22,956 bases of DNA from Planctomycetota bacterium (GTDB lineage: Bacteria > Planctomycetota > Brocadiia > Brocadiales > Brocadiaceae). Location of the stretch: contig JAHFOW010000023.1 of the NCBI GenBank assembly GCA_023261465.1, positions 1 through 22,956 on the forward strand, written 5' to 3'. Shown one piece after another: positions 1 through 7,671 of this stretch (its first letter is position 1; every line of letters starts with the position of its first letter). The position numbers and the translations under genes were made by a program. The notes below the pieces were generated by a model that saw only the letters and a list, made by a program, of their open reading frames with translations, made no database searches and was not told the DNA's origin.

Positions 1-1
1 T

Positions 2-952
2 AATAAGCTTATACCGTCGTACCCAATTTTTGTTCTCTCAATAATCCAAGCGCTCGAATACACACCTCTTAACTTGAATGAAACGTCATACGGATACTGT
101 TATCAAACGTTAATACATCAGGCACTTAACAATGCAGGAGTTTCAAAGGACGATATCGATTCTTACATAAATATCATCACAGAATTAGCTTTTCATATGT
201 TTACTATGAAAACTGATTCAATCAGTGAAATTGACTTCGAAGCTTACTATGGGGAATACAAGAAGAAATTTGTTGCACCAGGATTTGAAACTGCAACAAG
301 CAAGCTGCTTAATTCAAAGATATTTAAACAAGATTCCGGTTCTTTTTGCTTCGGGTACAAATACATACTTTACTTTCTTGCAGCAAAAAAAATAGCCGAA
401 ATGATTGAAAGACCCGAGGGTAAGGCAATAGTAAAAGAATTATACGATAATTTGCATAAAGAAAAGAATGCAAATATACTGGTTTTAATTACACATCACA
501 CAAAAAATCAGTCCTTCATCGAAGAATCAATACTCACCTCAATGATGCTCTTCGAAAACACTTTGCCTATTACCCTTGAGAAAAACTGCAATTATTATAA
601 GCTGCTCGATGAAATTTTAAATGAAATTAAACAAGATGTCCTTGAAATGAATAGAGACCCCACAGAAGAAAGGAAGAAAGAACTTCTTGCTCAAGACAGA
701 CTTGAACGTAAAACGAATCAAAACAATGACGAAGGAAGTGATTTTGATGTTAATGAAATGACTGTGCCATTCCTTAAAGCTTTCAGGTCAATTGAAATCG
801 TTGGGCAAATCATTAAGAATCGCAAAGGTTCTTTACAAAAGCCAATCCTTAAAGAAATGCTTATAGAACTCTACAACACAGGATTTAGGATGGTCAGCTA
901 CTTAGGTGAAATGATTAAGGAAACAAAAGATGAGCTATCTTTGAAAAATTGA
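2..952 (+). CDS. STAND-type NTPase-like protein, C-terminal part (5' end outside window)
   Basis: The frame is open from the first bases of the window, so the apparent TTG start at 74 is probably internal and the gene begins upstream. The product is almost wholly helical, with blocks such as KLIPSYPIFVLSIIQ, SYGYCYQTLIHQAL and YKYILYFLAAKKIAEMI. I associate this pattern with the helical region after the NTPase core of large STAND/NACHT-like proteins, many of which are antiviral sensors. No Walker motifs or effector domain are in the window, so the family call rests on recalled pattern only. The frame stops at TGA 950-952, just after an A5 run (944-948). Removing one A joins it to the next fragment, so the gene is frameshifted or the base is a sequencing error. 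A+T content is well above that of carAB, which fits accessory, horizontally acquired DNA. Confidence 0.6.
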   Translation, partial: NKLIPSYPIFVLSIIQALEYTPLNLNETSYGYCYQTLIHQALNNAGVSKDDIDSYINIITELAFHMFTMKTDSISEIDFEAYYGEYKKKFVAPGFETATSKLLNSKIFKQDSGSFCFGYKYILYFLAAKKIAEMIERPEGKAIVKELYDNLHKEKNANILVLITHHTKNQSFIEESILTSMMLFENTLPITLEKNCNYYKLLDEILNEIKQDVLEMNRDPTEERKKELLAQDRLERKTNQNNDEGSDFDVNEMTVPFLKAFRSIEIVGQIIKNRKGSLQKPILKEMLIELYNTGFRMVSYLGEMIKETKDELSLKN

Positions 953-1364
953 AGAAGATATTTCGAAAAAAGATACAAACCAAGATATTGAGAGGAAAAT
1001 ATACAAGTTTTTACAGTTCATTTCCCTGCAGGAATGTCTGGGTGTTTTTTCAAAGTTCATTCACTCTCTTGGCGTAAAGGAACTCAGAGAAATGTACTTA
1101 GATGTTGCAAAAACAATGGATACGCCTGCGGCGAAAATTGTTTCCTTCAGTATAAATTCATATTATGGGAAGATACATATGCCGGAATTGGAACAGCTCT
1201 CTAAAGAATTTAAAGGCAATTTTGTTGCTCTCCAGATACTACGGGCAAGAGTCAGGGCTTACATATACAACAATTATGTTGATTATAGGGACAAACAAAA
1301 AATTGCTGCATGCCTAAACCTCATAATATCTCCAGCACTTGGGCGCAAAGACAAAGGGTATTAA
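945..1364 (+). pseudogene. Distal fragment of the same STAND-like gene, after a +1 frameshift
   Basis: From 945 this frame reads KIEEDISKKDTNQDIERKIY and stays open to TAA at 1362-1364. The first ATG (1092) lies inside the continuous reading, has no SD site, and need not be a start. Sequence character is unchanged from the upstream frame: charged and helical, ending in a segment rich in Tyr and Arg (RVRAYIYNNYVDYRDKQKI) like the C-terminal ends of large STAND proteins. Skipping one A of the A5 run at 944-948 gives one uninterrupted C-terminal region of about 450 residues across both fragments. I therefore treat this as the 3' part of a broken gene and not as a separate small gene. A 90-residue independent protein from ATG 1092 is possible but less likely. 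Confidence 0.6.
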
Positions 1365-1430
1365 TAGCAATTCTCGACTTTATCCGTCGTGGTTTAGGCG
1401 GCAGAGAATTAGGCACAAAAAGTATTGTAT

Positions 1431-1460
1431 GATTGGGTTGAATGAAGTGAAATCCAACAA
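1431..1460. repeat. Imperfect palindromic repeat, copy 1
   Basis: TTGGGTT (1433-1439) pairs with AATCCAA (1451-1457), allowing one G-U, around a loop containing GAAGTG. The element closely resembles the one at 1981-2010 on the other side of the cytochrome gene. It also recalls the GTTGGGTTTCG-type interspersed repeats known from cyanobacteria and other bacteria; that likeness is from memory. Confidence 0.5.
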
Positions 1461-1497
1461 CATACTTATCGGGTTTCGTTTTTTGTCGGAGGAAATG

Positions 1498-1974
1498 ATG
1501 TTATCGAGGAAGACGTTTTTCGCAAGTTTGATGGTTATGTTATTTTACACGGTTTTCAACGGCCTTGCAGGCGGGGAACCGGTAAAGGGTGAAGAAAAGG
1601 AAAAAGGCGAACTGGCTGAACTTATGGGTGAAATAGATAAGAATTATAAGGTTCTGGAGCGACTTTCGACCTACTTCTCCTTTGAAGAAGTTGAAAAAGA
1701 ACAGAAAATTTACGGCGATGCAAGCGCTCATCTCACGGCGCTCTGCCAGACCGCTACAACAAAATTTGCCCGGCCAGACGACGACAAATATCAGGAACTT
1801 AACCATGCGATGCTGACGGCATCTGAAAATATAGACGGTGTACTTAAAATTAAGGATAAGGCTGTCACGCTGGAAGATGTGCTCTGGCAAGTTGGTCTAT
1901 TGCGACAGACCTGCGCTGACTGCCATAAACACCTTGATATAAAAGTAGGAACTGGCAAGCAGGACAAAAAATAG
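1498..1974 (+). CDS. Periplasmic monohaem cytochrome c'-like protein
   Basis: Encodes 158 residues: an N-terminal hydrophobic signal (about residues 5-25, after SRK), a charged helical body, and one haem motif CADCH near the C-terminus (TCADCHKHL). A single CxxCH close to the C-terminus of a ~130-residue four-helix mature protein is the layout of cytochromes c' and c-556. These proteins bind NO or carry electrons in the periplasm, or in the anammoxosome of anammox bacteria. The frame is open further upstream, but GGAGGA at 1488-1493 stands just before the ATG pair at 1495/1498. I prefer 1498 (4-nt spacing); 1495 is too close. The gene stands alone between related repeats, with carB convergent downstream. 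The electron-transfer partner cannot be told from context. Confidence 0.75.
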   Translation: MLSRKTFFASLMVMLFYTVFNGLAGGEPVKGEEKEKGELAELMGEIDKNYKVLERLSTYFSFEEVEKEQKIYGDASAHLTALCQTATTKFARPDDDKYQELNHAMLTASENIDGVLKIKDKAVTLEDVLWQVGLLRQTCADCHKHLDIKVGTGKQDKK

Positions 1975-1980
1975 TTGCGT

Positions 1981-2010
1981 AGGATGGGTTAAACAAAGTG
2001 AACCCATCAG
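1981..2010. repeat. Palindromic repeat, copy 2
   Basis: A perfect 8-bp stem, GATGGGTT (1983-1990) with AACCCATC (2001-2008), encloses a 10-nt loop AAACAAAGTG. It starts a few bases after the cytochrome stop codon. There is no T-run after it, so a classical intrinsic terminator is doubtful. It resembles the copy at 1431-1460. Confidence 0.55.
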
Positions 2011-2110
2011 TATCTTGATTGTATAGAAATTTCACCTGAAAATGCCGTTTTCATGCTCCTTTGTGACCGTTTTAAGGTCATGGATGTTTCATTTTATTCA
2101 TGCGGTTTGT

Positions 2111-2133
2111 AGAGCGAAGAGCCTCTTCGCTCT
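2111..2133. terminator. Perfect 10-bp hairpin between convergent genes
   Basis: AGAGCGAAGA (2111-2120) and TCTTCGCTCT (2124-2133) form a perfect stem with loop GCC. It lies 28 bp beyond the carB stop codon and is convergent with the cytochrome gene, so it may end transcripts from both sides. Neither strand has a following T-tract, so it may be a Rho-dependent end, an RNA-stabilising 3' structure or a repeat element. Confidence 0.45.
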
Positions 2134-2160
2134 CCATTGAAAGGTCGCTGAAGGCATAAC

Positions 2161-5100
2161 TCAAACATGGTAATATTCCTGGATAGGTTTTACATCGAGG
2201 CTGCCGTCTTTGAGCGCCTCAATCGCCTTTGTGGCTGCAATGGCGCCGGCAACAGTTGTATAATACGGGACGTGATAAACAAGGGCTGTGCGCCGTATGG
2301 AATATGACGCCTCCTGCGCAGACTTGCCGCCAATGGTGTTGATAACAAGCTGTATTTCATTGTTCTTAATATGATCCACAATATTAGGACGGCCTTCTAT
2401 TACCTTTAAAACGGTGGTGACGGCAACGTTATTTTCAGCAAGCACCTTTGCCGTTCCCCGTGTGGCAACTATTTTAAAACCCATGTGTAAAAGTTTTCGT
2501 GCAATAGGCGCCATGGACTTTTTATCCTTATCCCGTACGCTCATAAAAACTGTCCCCGTTAACGGAAGGCTGCAATCGGCGGCCATCTGAGACTTTGCAT
2601 AGGCGCGGCCAAAATCCATATCCAGCCCCATAACCTCGCCCGTTGATTTCATTTCCGGCCCTAAAATCGTATCCACTCCCTTGAACTTTATAAAAGGAAA
2701 TACAGCCTCTTTTACGGCAATATGCCTGGATTTCATGTTCTTTGTGGAGATGTTAAGTTCTTTGAGCTTCTTTCCCACCATTACCTTTGCGGCAATCTTG
2801 GCAAGGGGAACGCCTATTGCCTTGCTGACAAACGGCACTGTCCTTGACGCACGGGGATTAACCTCCAGCACATATACGACCTTATCCTTGATAGCATATT
2901 GGATATTAATAAGTCCTACGACGTTCAATGCCAGCGCAATTATTTTTGTCTGCTTTCTTAATTCGTCAGTAATATCACTTCCTATTGAATACGGCGGCAG
3001 TGAACAGGCGCTGTCGCCCGAGTGGATACCGGCTTCCTCAATATGCTCCATGATACCGGCAATGAAAACCTCTTCTCCGTCGCAGATCGCATCCACATCA
3101 ATCTCGGTGGCGTCTTCCAAAAAACGATCTATCAAAACAGGATGTTCCGGCGAGACCTGCACTGCATGGGTAATATACTCCGCCACGCCCATTTCATCAT
3201 AAACAGTACGCATTGCGCGTCCTCCCAAGACATACGAAGGACGTAAGAGCACAGGATAACCGATCCTGTTGGCAATGGCCTTTGCTTCCGGTGCGGAACG
3301 GGCGCATCCATTTTCTGGCTGCCGTAATTTGAGTTGGTTCATTAATGCCGCAAACCGCTCGCGGTCCTCAGCGACATCGATACTGTCCGGAGATGTGCCC
3401 AATATTTTTACCCCCTCTTTTTCCAGAGGCACGGCCAATTTCAAGGGGGTCTGTCCGCCAAATTGAACAATGACGCCTTCCGGTTTTTCCTTGTCAATAA
3501 TCTCAAGGACGTCTTCCAGGGTAAGCGGTTCAAAATAGAGGCGGTCAGAGGTGTCGTAATCCGTGCTCACGGTCTCGGGATTACAGTTAATCATGATAGA
3601 TTCATAACCCAACTCCCTCAATGCAAAGACCCCGTGAACGCAGCAATAATCAAACTCGACTCCCTGTCCAATACGGTTCGGCCCGCTTCCGAGAACAATT
3701 ACTTTTTTCTTCTTTGTTGGCTCTGCCTCGCACGAACCCTCATAAGTTGAATACAGATAGGGTGTAAACGCCTTAAATTCCGCGGCACAGGTATCTACGT
3801 GTTTATACACGGGTTTGATCGCTTCTTTTTGGCGGTATGCCCGCACACTCTTTTCACTGACGTTACACAACGTGGCAAGGTATTTATCTGAAAAACCATG
3901 CTGTTTGGCCTCAATGAGCATTTCCCTGTCCATGTTAAAATCATCGCCGGACTGAGTCGTATGAACACCCCTTGAATATTTTTCCTTTATCTTCTTTTCA
4001 AGTTCGAGTACCTGCTTAAGATTGTAGAGGAACCATCGGTCAATATATGTCCATGTATATATCTCATCCAAACTTACGCCAAACCGCATTGCATCAGCAA
4101 TATGCCAGAGTCTGTCCGGGTTGGGAACCATCAGTTTTCGACGCAGGAATTCATGCCGTTGTTCATTAGACCATGTATCGCTTCCCGCAGGCCAGAGGGC
4201 GTCAAATCCATATCGTCCTGATTCCAGAGAGCGTATAGCCTTGCCGATAGCTTCTTTAAAGGTACGTCCAATTGCCATAACCTCCCCCACCGATTTCATG
4301 TGAATGGTAAGTGTCTGGTCGGTATCGGGGAACTTTTCGAAATTAAAGCGCGGTATCTTTACCACGCAATAGTCAATGGTAGGCTCAAAACAGGCCGGTG
4401 TATAACGGGTGATATCATTGGGAATTTCATCGAGGGTATAACCGACTGCAAGCTTTGCAGCGATTTTTGCGATAGGAAACCCCGTGGCCTTAGATGCCAG
4501 CGCAGAGCTCCTCGATACCCGTGGATTCATCTCAATCGCAATCATTTCCCCATTTATCGGATTCACGGCAAACTGGATATTTGACCCGCCGGTCTCCACA
4601 CCAATTTCCCTGATTACCTTTATCGCCGCATCACGCATGATTTGATACTCAACATCGGTAAGCGTCTGCGCAGGGGCAACCGTAATGCTGTCGCCGGTAT
4701 GCACGCCCATAGGATCGAAATTCTCTATGGAGCAGATAATCACGACATTATCTTTGATGTCGCGCATCACCTCTAACTCATATTCTTTCCAGCCAAGGAG
4801 GGAACGTTCGACAAGCACCTCGTGAACAGGACTGGTCTCTAAAGCTGTCTTGATATACTCCCGATACTCTTCGATATTGTAAGCCGCATTTCCTCCTGTG
4901 CCACCGAGGGTAAACGACGGCCTGATAATGGCCGGAAAACCGATTGTTTCGATAATCTTCATGGCTTCCTCGTATGACCGTGCGTAGCCGCTTTCGGCCA
5001 CTGCAACGCCGATACGTTTCATAGCCATTTTGAAAAGTAACCGGTCTTCAGCCTTCTTGATGGCGTCCAGTTTTGCGCCAATCAACTCCACGCCAAATTC

Positions 5101-5427
5101 ATCCAAAATACCATTTTCTGCAAGGCTTACAGCGGTATTTAACCCTGTTTGCCCGCCGAGGGTCGGAAGTAATGCCTGGGGACGTTCTTTTGCAATAATC
5201 TTTGCCACCATCTCAGGCGTAATTGGTTCGATGTAAGTCTTATCGGCGATCTCGGGATCTGTCATAATGGTGGCCGGATTACTGTTTACCAGCACAACCT
5301 TATACCCCTCTTCCCTGAGCGCCTTGCAGGCCTGCGTGCCTGAATAATCGAATTCGCACGCCTGACCAATAACGATAGGACCAGAGCCAATGATAAGGAT
5401 TTTTTCTATATCAGTTCTTTTGGGCAT
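2161..5427 (-). CDS. carB: Carbamoyl phosphate synthase, large subunit
   Basis: Makes carbamoyl phosphate from bicarbonate, ATP and ammonia passed from the CarA glutaminase subunit; it feeds pyrimidine and arginine synthesis in the cytoplasm. The 1088 residues match the full family length (~1070). The order is: N-terminal ATP-grasp half (start KILIIGSGPIVIGQACEFDY, loop SFTLGGTGGN, metal-site EMNPRVSRSS), an oligomerisation region around 400-550, a second ATP-grasp half (KVIVLGSGPNRIGQGVEFDY, RPSYVLGGRAMRTVY, HIEEAGIHSGDSACSLPPY, EVNPRASRT), and a C-terminal MGS-like allosteric domain (about 940-1088, containing ATRGTAKVLAENNV). Nothing essential looks missing. The ATG lies 20 bp after the carA stop with no clear SD site, which fits translation coupled to carA. 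Stop codon side faces the hairpin at 2111-2133. Confidence 0.97.
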   Translation of the reverse strand: MPKRTDIEKILIIGSGPIVIGQACEFDYSGTQACKALREEGYKVVLVNSNPATIMTDPEIADKTYIEPITPEMVAKIIAKERPQALLPTLGGQTGLNTAVSLAENGILDEFGVELIGAKLDAIKKAEDRLLFKMAMKRIGVAVAESGYARSYEEAMKIIETIGFPAIIRPSFTLGGTGGNAAYNIEEYREYIKTALETSPVHEVLVERSLLGWKEYELEVMRDIKDNVVIICSIENFDPMGVHTGDSITVAPAQTLTDVEYQIMRDAAIKVIREIGVETGGSNIQFAVNPINGEMIAIEMNPRVSRSSALASKATGFPIAKIAAKLAVGYTLDEIPNDITRYTPACFEPTIDYCVVKIPRFNFEKFPDTDQTLTIHMKSVGEVMAIGRTFKEAIGKAIRSLESGRYGFDALWPAGSDTWSNEQRHEFLRRKLMVPNPDRLWHIADAMRFGVSLDEIYTWTYIDRWFLYNLKQVLELEKKIKEKYSRGVHTTQSGDDFNMDREMLIEAKQHGFSDKYLATLCNVSEKSVRAYRQKEAIKPVYKHVDTCAAEFKAFTPYLYSTYEGSCEAEPTKKKKVIVLGSGPNRIGQGVEFDYCCVHGVFALRELGYESIMINCNPETVSTDYDTSDRLYFEPLTLEDVLEIIDKEKPEGVIVQFGGQTPLKLAVPLEKEGVKILGTSPDSIDVAEDRERFAALMNQLKLRQPENGCARSAPEAKAIANRIGYPVLLRPSYVLGGRAMRTVYDEMGVAEYITHAVQVSPEHPVLIDRFLEDATEIDVDAICDGEEVFIAGIMEHIEEAGIHSGDSACSLPPYSIGSDITDELRKQTKIIALALNVVGLINIQYAIKDKVVYVLEVNPRASRTVPFVSKAIGVPLAKIAAKVMVGKKLKELNISTKNMKSRHIAVKEAVFPFIKFKGVDTILGPEMKSTGEVMGLDMDFGRAYAKSQMAADCSLPLTGTVFMSVRDKDKKSMAPIARKLLHMGFKIVATRGTAKVLAENNVAVTTVLKVIEGRPNIVDHIKNNEIQLVINTIGGKSAQEASYSIRRTALVYHVPYYTTVAGAIAATKAIEALKDGSLDVKPIQEYYHV

Positions 5428-5447
5428 TGTATGTTTATGGTAAAGGA

Positions 5448-6566
5448 TTATTTCATCATTTTTATAAAACGTTCAAATAAATAGTTCGCATCGTGCGGGC
5501 CTGGCGATGCCTCCGGATGATATTGTACTGAAAATGCAGGAAGTGAATGACAATTCAACCCTTCTACTGATTTATCGTTGAGGTTGAGATGGGTAATCTC
5601 TACGTTACCATACATGCTCTTGTGAACGGACCCCTGCGATGGGCTTTCTACCGCAAAGTTATGATTTTGTGCAGTAATTTCAACTTTTCTGGTCAACAAG
5701 TCCATAACCGGCTGGTTCCCGCCGTGATGGCCAAATTTCAGTTTATACGTCCCGAGTCCCAGCGAAAGCGCCAGCAACTGATGTCCAAGGCAAATGCCAA
5801 AGACTGGTTTCTTTCCCAGCAAACCTTTAATATTTTCAACCATATAAGGAACTGCGGCAGGGTCTCCAGGACCATTCGAGATCAAAACCCCGTCAGGATT
5901 CATATCCAGAACTGCCTGTGACGTCGTTTGTGCCGGAACTACTGTAACAGAACAACCATGATCGTGCAGTTGCCTCAAAATATTGTATTTTACACCGCAA
6001 TCATAGACAACGACCTTGTGCCGTTTAGTCGATTTTTGCTGAATATCTTCGCCCTCCCACCCATACGGTTTATCGCACGTCACCGATTTTACAAGATCCC
6101 TGCCTTCGATGGTTGGCGAAGCATGTATTTTCCTGATAAGATTCGGGACATCGAAGTCTGTCGTGGAAATAATTCCCGGTTGTGAACCCTTGTCCCGTAT
6201 GCAGGCTGTCAGCGCCCGGGTATCGATACCCTGAATACCGACAATAGATTTTTTCTTTAAAAACTCTTCAAGACTTATGCGGGAACGCCAGTTACTGGAG
6301 ATTTGACTGCATTCTTTTACAATAAAACTCTCTAAAAATGGCTTACGTGACTCATGGTCTTCTTCATTAATCCCGTAATTGCCAATCAGGGGATAGGTCA
6401 TCACTACCATTTGCCCCTTATATGACGGGTCAGTGAGAATCTCCTGATACCCCACCATGCTTGTGTTAAAAACGACCTCTCCGATTGCCTCACCATCAGT
6501 GCCGAGGGAATTACCCTTAAACGTTGTGCCATCTGCCAGAACAAGGATTGCCTTTTTTCTATCCAT
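5448..6566 (-). CDS. carA: Carbamoyl phosphate synthase, small (glutaminase) subunit
   Basis: Hydrolyses glutamine and channels ammonia to CarB. The 372 residues are the usual length. The N-terminal CPSase small-chain domain begins KKAILVLADGTTFKG and includes VFNTSMVGYQEILTDPSYKGQ. The C-terminal class I glutamine amidotransferase domain has VVYDCGVKYNILRQL, NGPGDP, the nucleophile elbow FGICLGHQ (Cys259) and QYHPEASPGP giving His350 and Glu352 of the triad. It is the first gene of carAB (20-bp gap). A good promoter is 312-340 bp upstream of the start, so the mRNA should carry a ~300-nt leader containing several hairpins. No strong SD precedes the ATG (AGCTTAAAAGCGTTT is upstream). Whether the leader senses pyrimidines or arginine cannot be read from sequence alone. 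Confidence 0.97.
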   Translation of the reverse strand: MDRKKAILVLADGTTFKGNSLGTDGEAIGEVVFNTSMVGYQEILTDPSYKGQMVVMTYPLIGNYGINEEDHESRKPFLESFIVKECSQISSNWRSRISLEEFLKKKSIVGIQGIDTRALTACIRDKGSQPGIISTTDFDVPNLIRKIHASPTIEGRDLVKSVTCDKPYGWEGEDIQQKSTKRHKVVVYDCGVKYNILRQLHDHGCSVTVVPAQTTSQAVLDMNPDGVLISNGPGDPAAVPYMVENIKGLLGKKPVFGICLGHQLLALSLGLGTYKLKFGHHGGNQPVMDLLTRKVEITAQNHNFAVESPSQGSVHKSMYGNVEITHLNLNDKSVEGLNCHSLPAFSVQYHPEASPGPHDANYLFERFIKMMK

Positions 6567-6591
6567 AAACGCTTTTAAGCTAAAAAATTAG

Positions 6592-6606
6592 GCTGCCTAC
6601 GGCAGC
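6592..6606. repeat. Short GC-rich hairpin upstream of carA
   Basis: GCTGCC (6592-6597) pairs with GGCAGC (6601-6606) around loop TAC. It lies 25 bp before the carA start codon, within the predicted leader, close enough to affect ribosome access if the RNA folds there. Confidence 0.5.
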
Positions 6607-6618
6607 GACTTTATTTAG

Positions 6619-6666
6619 TTCCCAAGATCTGGCTTGGGAATTCAGGTGTTCGTGAAGCTCTGCTTC
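6619..6666. repeat. Twin-hairpin palindromic repeat in carA leader
   Basis: TTCCCAAG (6619-6626) pairs perfectly with CTTGGGAA (6633-6640), loop ATCTGG. Thirteen bases later GAAGC (6654-6658) pairs with GCTTC (6662-6666), loop TCT. A TTCCCAAG/CTTGGGAA hairpin followed by a GAAGC/GCTTC hairpin is an arrangement I recall from scattered repeats in several bacterial phyla, so this is probably an interspersed element and not a carA-specific structure. Confidence 0.55.
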
Positions 6667-6784
6667 CTGCAAAACACGCGGGAAATGTGCTGATTTACCA
6701 GCAATGCTCCCCACTTTAGCAAAAACAAAGTTCATTTGGCACAGTCTGAAAACTTAGGAACGAGCCGGGGACAAACATTCTTGC

Positions 6785-6808
6785 AGAGACGCAAAATCTT
6801 GCGTCTCT
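6785..6808. repeat. AGAGACGCAA palindromic repeat
   Basis: AGAGACGCAA (6785-6794) pairs perfectly with TTGCGTCTCT (6799-6808), loop AATC. This is a form of the GAGACGC...GCGTCTC interspersed palindrome I know from cyanobacteria and other phyla; family membership is by recall. It is in the predicted carAB leader, about 60 nt after the predicted transcription start. Confidence 0.6.
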
Positions 6809-6877
6809 ATCATATATACAGTAGAGTAACACCCGTGCCTCTAAATGTACACTTCGCCAAATATTTTTAAGATTTTA

Positions 6878-6906
6878 ATCGTACACATAAAAAAGAGAAG
6901 TGTCAA
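6878..6906 (-). promoter_or_regulatory. Sigma-70-type promoter of carAB
   Basis: On the minus strand TTGACA (complement of 6901-6906) is followed after exactly 17 bp by TACGAT (complement of 6878-6883). The -35 is a consensus match and the -10 matches at four of six positions. Transcription should begin near 6871, leaving a ~300-nt leader before the carA ATG at 6566. Confidence 0.65.
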
Positions 6907-7003
6907 GCCAAAGTTGTTATTCGCCTGACCAGGACGGATCCGGCGCTGTATGAGACCTAAAAACGACAACAATATAGATGTTTTTAAAGAGGCATTTGTT
7001 TGA

Positions 7004-7009
7004 TATAAT
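7004..7009 (+). promoter_or_regulatory. -10 box TATAAT just before the pgsA-like start
   Basis: A perfect TATAAT stands 14 bp before ATG 7023. The -35 region (around 6981-6986, TTTTTA) is poor. If this box is used, transcription starts within a few bases of ATG 7023, giving a near-leaderless mRNA; that would fit the absence of an SD site there. Confidence 0.4.
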
Positions 7010-7022
7010 TTCTATACAAATT

Positions 7023-7583
7023 ATGAGACATCAAATATTTACACTTCCTAATAAAATCAGTATGAGCAGGATATGCTGTATCCCACTACTGGTATTTTGC
7101 ATCTTACAGGTGCAACATAACAATCACTATCGGTATGCATGTCTGTTTATTATGCTGCTCATCGGGTTAAGCGACGTTATGGATGGCTACCTTGCCCGGA
7201 AGAGGAATGAAATCACAGAGCTGGGGAAATACATTGATCCAGTTGCAGATAAACTGGTATTGATGACCGCCTGTGTAATACTCTCATCTGACCGTATATG
7301 GCCGGAGCCGCGCTTCCCCCTGTGGATTCCAACGGTTATTGTTGGCCGGGACCTTTTGCTCATGTTTGGCGCTGTTACGGTTCTTATCATTACCGGCAGG
7401 ATAGAATGTCAACCTATTATGCCGGGCAAGCTGGCGACATTCTTTCAGACCATTGCGATTATATCCGTACTTATTGGGAATCATATTCCACTCCCAATGC
7501 TTTTGACCATCTGGTGGACAGCGGCTACTTTTACCGCTGTGTCGGGTATTTTTTATTTATACCGGGGAGTAAGGCAGTTATAA
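7023..7583 (+). CDS. pgsA: CDP-alcohol phosphatidyltransferase, PgsA-like
   Basis: Probably transfers a phosphatidyl group from CDP-diacylglycerol to glycerol-3-phosphate, the committed step to phosphatidylglycerol, in the inner membrane. From ATG 7023 the protein has 186 residues, the usual PgsA length. It carries the complete CDP-alcohol phosphotransferase motif D-x2-DG-x2-AR-x8-G-x3-D-x3-D: Asp51, Asp54-Gly55, Ala58-Arg59, Gly68, Asp72, Asp76. About five hydrophobic segments are present. The typical N-terminal block is LPNKISMSRI. The frame is open to an ATG at 6978, which would add MFLKRHLFDIISIQI, not like the family; neither start has an SD site. Substrate choice (glycerol-3-phosphate or another alcohol) cannot be proved by sequence. 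ribBA follows after 88 bp and may be co-transcribed. Confidence 0.85.
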   Translation: MRHQIFTLPNKISMSRICCIPLLVFCILQVQHNNHYRYACLFIMLLIGLSDVMDGYLARKRNEITELGKYIDPVADKLVLMTACVILSSDRIWPEPRFPLWIPTVIVGRDLLLMFGAVTVLIITGRIECQPIMPGKLATFFQTIAIISVLIGNHIPLPMLLTIWWTAATFTAVSGIFYLYRGVRQL

Positions 7584-7671
7584 TGAAATTGAACACTATG
7601 CTTTTTTCTGAAACGATATACGAGCTTTAAGCATTTATAACTTTTAAATAATATTTATACGAGGTGTTTTT

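Larger units (their letters stand above)
6567..6977. other. Intergenic region carA / pgsA-like gene
   Basis: This 411-bp stretch holds no convincing gene. It contains the carAB promoter and four hairpins listed separately. The remainder is AT-rich around 6809-6900. No FMN, arginine or PyrR-type element was recognised. Confidence 0.6.

Noticed and set aside
1339..1497. N-terminal extension of the cytochrome to 1339
   Set aside because: It would place 53 non-conserved residues before a clear signal peptide and run through a palindromic repeat; the SD is at 1488.
1540..1890. 116-codon minus-strand frame
   Set aside because: Shadow of the cytochrome gene, Phe-rich with no signal of selection.
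7584..7671. FMN riboswitch upstream of ribBA
   Set aside because: Only 88 bp are available and none of the conserved RFN blocks is visible.
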